From Verrucomicrobiaceae bacterium (GTDB taxonomy: Bacteria; Verrucomicrobiota; Verrucomicrobiae; Verrucomicrobiales; Akkermansiaceae): a stretch of DNA of 10,431 bases. This document shows positions 7,434 through 10,431 of the stretch, in pieces (the first letter of the stretch is position 1; each line of letters begins with the position of its first letter). The position numbers and the translations under genes were made by a program. The DNA is taken from assembly GCA_947372405.1 (NCBI GenBank), contig CANBTO010000135.1, positions 1 through 10,431 on the forward strand. Reading direction: 5' to 3'. The notes beneath the pieces were generated by a model, which ran no database searches, had not been told where the DNA came from, and saw only the letters and a list, made by a program, of their open reading frames with translations.

Positions 7434-7880
7434 AAACCATCGACCCATCTCTCCCTTCATTTTGATGTCGTTTTCTCGACGAAAAACCGGGAACCACGTA
7501 TCGCCTCCGAATGGCGCGAGCGACTTCATGCATATCTTGGCGGGGTGGCACGGAAATCGGGTTCAATCCCGGAGGCTGTAGGCGGCGTGGACGATCATGT
7601 TCACCTGCTTCTCGGATTGAGTGCCTCCACCCGCCTCGCCGATGTGGTTCGCGATATCAAAGCGGTTTCCTCGAAATGGGTCCATGACGAGACCGGCGAC
7701 CGGGCCTTTGCATGGCAGGAAGGTTATGGCGCATTCAGCGTTAGCCCGTCCCACCGCGAAAACGTCCGCAGCTACATATCGCGGCAGGAGGAGCATCACC
7801 GGAAACGGACGTTTCAGGAAGAATATCTGCAACTCCTGCATCGGTGTGGAGTCGATTTCGACGAGAGGTTCCTATGGTGA
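7434..7880 (+). CDS. REP-associated tyrosine transposase (IS200-like, Y1), canonical start codon missing
   Basis: A Y1_Tnp/TnpA-REP protein that cuts and joins single-stranded REP hairpins. From position 7434 the frame encodes 148 residues, the usual size. Hallmarks counted from 7434 are HLSLHFDVVFSTKNREP near the N-terminus, GGVDDHVHLL with the HUH metal-binding pair His55/His57, WQEGYGAFSVSPS near 94-106, and SYISRQEEHH with candidate catalytic Tyr114. It ends with DERFLW, as relatives do. Family members normally begin MPSTHLSL, but the Met position here is AAA followed by CCATCGACC. Upstream the frame is open only back to TGA at 7395 and contains CTG 7419 and ATC 7398 but no ATG, GTG or TTG. 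The first standard start is GTG 7545, which would delete about 37 N-terminal residues including a core beta strand. It is therefore either a recently inactivated gene or one with an unusual start. REP hairpins lie on both sides. Confidence 0.85.
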   Translation, partial: KPSTHLSLHFDVVFSTKNREPRIASEWRERLHAYLGGVARKSGSIPEAVGGVDDHVHLLLGLSASTRLADVVRDIKAVSSKWVHDETGDRAFAWQEGYGAFSVSPSHRENVRSYISRQEEHHRKRTFQEEYLQLLHRCGVDFDERFLW

Positions 7881-7896
7881 GTCGCGGCCATCCGTC

Positions 7897-7909
7897 GCCC
7901 CTCCGGGGC
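7897..7909. repeat. Small REP-type palindrome
   Basis: GCCCC-TCC-GGGGC, 17 bases after the RAYT stop. A related GCCC..GGGC pair lies at 7335-7348 on the other side, about mirror-placed within the unit. It may also serve as a weak terminator for the transposase gene, but no T-tract follows directly. Confidence 0.55.
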
Positions 7910-7925
7910 TGAATCATTTTGATGC

Positions 7926-7961
7926 CCGAATTCCGGTGGCTCTCGCCACCGGCTAATTTCA
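7926..7961. repeat. Inner inverted repeat, right arm, with TCTC-loop REP hairpin
   Basis: Bases 7933-7952 form CCGGTGGC-TCTC-GCCACCGG, the same eight-base-pair stem as the left hairpin with a different loop. Conserved stems with changed loops suggest selection on the structure. Confidence 0.8.
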
Positions 7962-7963
7962 GC

Positions 7964-7978
7964 GATCCCTCCGGGATC
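7964..7978. repeat. Small palindrome GATCCC-TCC-GGGATC
   Basis: Six-base-pair perfect stem with a TCC loop, the same loop as the palindrome at 7897-7909. It has no clear counterpart on the left side of the unit, so the right end holds the longer hairpin array (three hairpins within 82 bases). Confidence 0.6.
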
Positions 7979-8000
7979 AAGAGTCGAACTGGCGGGATCG

Positions 8001-8031
8001 AATCCTTAAAGGCATTGGACTGAAGTCCGTT
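8001..8031. repeat. Outer inverted repeat, right arm
   Basis: Inverted partner of 7288-7318. The core at 8017-8028 reads GGACTGAAGTCC on the plus strand, the same orientation as the left core although the flanks are inverted. The arm ends 11 bases from the MFS stop codon at 8042-8044. Confidence 0.85.
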
Positions 8032-8041
8032 ACTACGTTGG

Positions 8042-9358
8042 TCAATCCGCCGTTTTGACAGTCGCGCCGCCGCCGCGTCTTGAAACCACCACGAAAACCA
8101 GCAACGCCACCGCTAAATAGCCGACCTGGAGGTAGAGCGCGCTTTGGAACGCACCGTCTCCACGTTTTGCCAGACCTGCCAGCAACAACGAGAACGCGAA
8201 CGAATACAGGCCGTAACCAAGATTGAAAACGAGGCCTTTCACGCTGAGCAGCGTCGCCCGTTGATTGGACTCCGCCACCCCGTGCAGGAAGCGACTGATG
8301 GTGAATCCGACGTACCCGAGTAGCATCATCAGGAACGCCGCCGGCAACAGGCCGAACCATGGCCATGCGGGAGCGAGCAAGAGCAGCGCCACCGCGGCGC
8401 AACCACCACCCAGCGCGAGTGATGTCGTGGTCGTGAAGCGCTGGTTCACCCGCGCCGCGATGGAGGGGACGAACCAGTTGCCCACCGCGATCAGCGAGCC
8501 GATGAAACCCAGCGCCCAAGCAGGAATGCCGATGAGCCGGTAATACTGGCTGCTCAGCGTGGCGAAGTTCCGCACGATGGAATCCACCAACAGTCCGCCT
8601 AACAAAACCACCGCGATGCTGCGAGTGGTGAACGCCTGCATCGCCGTCTGCAGCGTCAGCCGGAACGCAGCCCGACAGCGCCCCGCGGCATGGCTCTTGG
8701 GCTGCGCGGTTTCCTCGAAACGCAGCGCGATCACGAGGCAGACGACGCCTTGCAGAAACACCAGCGCCACCGGCAGCCGGTGCGCCACGTCCACCGACAC
8801 GGCATGATCTTCCGGCAGCAGGCGGTTGATCCACGATGGATCATAGAGCAGGCCGCCCAGTGACATGGCGATGAGGAATCCCGCGGAGCGCCAGCGCATC
8901 GCGGCGGACTGCACTTCGTCCCACGCGGCCTCCCGTCCTTCCTGCGGCAGCGCGTCATAGGCGATCGCCTCATCCGCACCACTGGCCGAAGCCTCGGAGG
9001 TTCCTGATAGAAAGCGGTTGAGCATGCAGAGGCCCAGCAGTGTCCAGCCGCCGTTCTTGGGTGCCAGCAGCAGGATCGTCATCTCCAGGACCATCAGCAA
9101 CGCCGCGAAAACCAGCAGGCGCTTGCGGCCGATCGTGTCCGCGAGCGCGCCGGACGGTACCTCGAACAGGAAAACCGCCGCAGCCCAGATGCCGTTGAGC
9201 ATCACGTATTGGTCCAAGCCCAGTCCGAGGTCCGTGAAAAAGATCGCCAGCACCGGATAATAGGCGCGGGCGTTGTAGAACGTCGTGAACAGGACATATA
9301 GCCGCGGATTCCTTCCGGCGAAGGGCCCGGTGCGATGGAGCAGGGATGGCACCCGCAT
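8042..9358 (-). CDS. MFS transporter
   Basis: A 438-residue inner-membrane permease of the major facilitator superfamily; direction and substrate cannot be read. Hydrophobic stretches fit 12 helices in two halves, with a polar central loop near residues 215-235 (RFEETAQPKSH). The superfamily motif A, GALADTIGRKRLL, follows helix 2 at about residues 70-82. A run of alternating Leu/Val-rich helices fills the C-terminal half, and the protein ends with a short polar tail, TVKTAD. ATG 9358 (MRVPSLLHRTGPF) is preferred; GTG 9379 would add seven residues. Neither has a clear ribosome site. It is divergent from the VanW-family gene across about 130 bases, and its 3' end abuts the RAYT unit, whose right arm starts 11 bases beyond the stop. 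A terminator for this gene may therefore be supplied by the REP hairpins. Confidence 0.92.
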   Translation of the reverse strand: MRVPSLLHRTGPFAGRNPRLYVLFTTFYNARAYYPVLAIFFTDLGLGLDQYVMLNGIWAAAVFLFEVPSGALADTIGRKRLLVFAALLMVLEMTILLLAPKNGGWTLLGLCMLNRFLSGTSEASASGADEAIAYDALPQEGREAAWDEVQSAAMRWRSAGFLIAMSLGGLLYDPSWINRLLPEDHAVSVDVAHRLPVALVFLQGVVCLVIALRFEETAQPKSHAAGRCRAAFRLTLQTAMQAFTTRSIAVVLLGGLLVDSIVRNFATLSSQYYRLIGIPAWALGFIGSLIAVGNWFVPSIAARVNQRFTTTTSLALGGGCAAVALLLLAPAWPWFGLLPAAFLMMLLGYVGFTISRFLHGVAESNQRATLLSVKGLVFNLGYGLYSFAFSLLLAGLAKRGDGAFQSALYLQVGYLAVALLVFVVVSRRGGGATVKTAD

Positions 9359-9438
9359 CCCATCGCACGGCGGAGGCACTCTGGCAAGGACCGGGAACTC
9401 ATTCCCCTGTTCATCGATTTTTCATAAATCTCCGGTGT

Positions 9439-9453
9439 TCATCTCCGGGATGA
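9439..9453. promoter_or_regulatory. Small inverted repeat in the divergent MFS/VanW intergenic region
   Basis: TCATC-TCCGG-GATGA is a perfect five-base-pair inverted repeat midway between the two divergent starts (9358 and 9487). Its place would suit an operator, but it is short and could be chance. No convincing -35/-10 pair is visible on either strand. Confidence 0.25.
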
Positions 9454-9486
9454 GTCGCTAGGGTTTCTTCCATCCGCCCAGCCGAA

Positions 9487-10431
9487 ATGCCGAACCATGA
9501 CGCAACCGAGCGGGACTCGCCCAGTCGCTGGCAAGCCCTTGTCTTCCACATGAAAACTCTTGGCTTGCAGGCCAGGCGAGGTGTTTTGGAAATCGGCAAA
9601 ACGCCAGCGCGGCACAAGGTTGGAATCGATTTGGCGGATGCTCCGGTGATCGCTGAAAAACGCTCGCCATTGTGGCGGGAGCTCAGCGCCGCGGAATTCC
9701 CGCTGACGGCCGGCAAGGTGGAGAACCTGCGCCTTGCGGCCCGCGCATTTCATGGGATCGAAGTCCCTGCGGACGGAGTGTTCAGTTTCTGGCGACAGCT
9801 CGGGCGGACTCGCAGGACACGCGGCTTCACCGAAGGACGCGAGCTGCGTGAGGGATGCATCGTTCCCGCCGTCGGCGGCGGGCTCTGCCAGGTCAGCGGG
9901 CTGCTCTATCAGGCGGCGCTGGAGGCCGGGCTCGAAGTCGTCGAGCGGCACGCCCATTCGCGCGTGATTCCGGGATCGGCGGCGGAACAGAATCTCGATG
10001 CCACGGTTTTCTGGAACTACGTCGATCTGCGCTTCAAAGGTGACGCTGCATGGCGTGTGGAGGTGGAGCTGAACGCGGCGGACCTCGTTGTTAGAATCCG
10101 CTCGCAGCAGGTGGAAAAAACCCGCGCCGCTGAGCCGCAAACCAAGCCGTCCCCGCGCGCACTGCCATCGGGTGACTGCCTGACCTGCGGCATGCTCGAG
10201 TGTTTTCGCCATCCCGCGGCCACTGCGGCGCATGCTCCGTCGCTGGGTCATTCGACATTCTTGTTGGACGCGCGCTGGCCTGAGTTCGACGACTGGTGCC
10301 GTGGGCACTCACGTGAGGGCGACCGCTGGTTTCTGCCATTGGACGGACGGCGTTGGAACAAGCCCAGCTACCAGTGGACGCCACCGCAGGGAGCGCGGGT
10401 GCGGATGGCGACGCTCACCACGCTGGCAAGA
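9487..10431 (+). CDS. VanW family protein with C-terminal Cys cluster (3' end outside window)
   Basis: The first 315 residues of a VanW-family protein. VanW is named from an accessory gene of vanB-type glycopeptide-resistance clusters; its reaction is unknown, and chromosomal homologues like this one give no evidence of resistance. The core runs from about residue 65 to 190: ENLRLAARAFHGIEVPADGV, FSFWRQLGRTRRTRGFTEGR, C124, the signature GGGLCQVSGLLYQAAL at 130-145 with C134, ERHAHSR with H155 and H157, and NLDATVFWNYVDLRF. A second region has DCLTCGMLECFRH (C231, C234, C239), a possible metal site, followed by an aromatic segment (RWPEFDDWCRGH, FLPLDGRRWNKPSYQW). No signal peptide is evident, so it is probably cytoplasmic or peripheral. 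ATG 9487 is the first start after an in-frame TGA at 9451; ATG 9550 would shorten it by 21 residues. Neither has a clear ribosome site. It is divergent from the MFS gene. Confidence 0.88.
   Translation, partial: MPNHDATERDSPSRWQALVFHMKTLGLQARRGVLEIGKTPARHKVGIDLADAPVIAEKRSPLWRELSAAEFPLTAGKVENLRLAARAFHGIEVPADGVFSFWRQLGRTRRTRGFTEGRELREGCIVPAVGGGLCQVSGLLYQAALEAGLEVVERHAHSRVIPGSAAEQNLDATVFWNYVDLRFKGDAAWRVEVELNAADLVVRIRSQQVEKTRAAEPQTKPSPRALPSGDCLTCGMLECFRHPAATAAHAPSLGHSTFLLDARWPEFDDWCRGHSREGDRWFLPLDGRRWNKPSYQWTPPQGARVRMATLTTLAR

Larger units (their letters stand above)
7258..8031 (+). mobile_element. RAYT unit: IS200-like REP transposase with flanking REP hairpins
   Basis: This is a REP-associated tyrosine transposase frame enclosed by two nested pairs of inverted repeats. 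The outer pair is 7288-7318 with 8001-8031 (31 bases, two mismatches). The inner pair is 7352-7387 with 7926-7961 (36 bases, five mismatches) and carries a CCGGTGGC/GCCACCGG hairpin in each arm. A further copy of the 12-base core lies at 7258-7269. This is the expected organisation of a RAYT gene with its own REP sequences. The right end lies 11 bases from the stop of the MFS gene. RAYTs are generally domesticated or single-copy and spread REP sequences rather than moving as ordinary insertion sequences. Exact boundaries and target duplications cannot be set from one copy. Confidence 0.8.

Noticed and set aside
7258..7978. Hairpin series as a CRISPR array
   Set aside because: The repeats are palindromes of different sequence and spacing placed as inverted pairs around a RAYT gene. 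There are no regular direct repeats with spacers.
7977..8834. A 285-codon minus-strand open frame overlapping the MFS gene
   Set aside because: It is Arg/Gly-rich in an alternative frame of the permease, which has the hydrophobic helices and motif A.
9439..10308. A 289-codon minus-strand open frame over the VanW gene
   Set aside because: The plus-strand frame holds the VanW signature GGGLCQVS and conserved His/Cys residues; the minus frame has no motif.
9487..10431. Glycopeptide-resistance locus
   Set aside because: Only a VanW homologue is present, with no ligase, dehydrogenase or two-component genes. Chromosomal VanW proteins are widespread and do not imply resistance.

Overview
The window looks like chromosomal DNA of a Verrucomicrobiota bacterium (a Luteolibacter/Haloferula-like or related lineage is an inference from gene content). 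The clue is a cytochrome c/DUF1549/DUF1553 protein followed at once by a Tat-exported DUF1501 protein, a pair typical of Planctomycetota and Verrucomicrobiota. Native genes are G+C-rich and mostly lack a clear Shine-Dalgarno sequence.

Layout. (1) 1-1416, minus: the N-terminal 472 residues of an SbmA/BacA/YddA-type ABC transporter (membrane domain fused to ATPase), cut by the window edge just after the Q-loop. (2) 1549-1695, plus: a 48-residue entericidin-like lipoprotein, divergent from the transporter. (3) 1844-4744 and 4752-6242, plus: the two-gene DUF1553/DUF1501 operon, probably exported and of unknown substrate. (4) 6243-8041: an accessory stretch. It holds a long inverted repeat (6271-6368), an A+T-rich secreted protein of unknown function (6351-6851, minus), about 400 bases without a convincing gene, and a REP-associated IS200-like (RAYT) transposase unit (7258-8031) with nested inverted repeats and several REP-type hairpins. 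(5) 8042-9358, minus: a 12-helix MFS permease. (6) 9487-10431, plus: a VanW-family protein, divergent from the permease and cut by the right edge.

The most interesting part is the RAYT unit. Its reading frame keeps the HUH pair and a candidate catalytic tyrosine, but the codon where family members normally begin reads AAA instead of ATG. Its ends are nested inverted repeats whose 12-base near-palindromic core has the same orientation at both ends although the flanking sequence is inverted. The accessory stretch contrasts with its surroundings: the secreted-protein gene is much richer in A+T and has the only good Shine-Dalgarno sequence in the window, which suggests it arrived from elsewhere. 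A further genome-scale hint is that all six TTA leucine codons I found in the native genes are followed by G, and five lie in the pentamer GTTAG.

No tRNA, rRNA, CRISPR array or phage gene was recognised.
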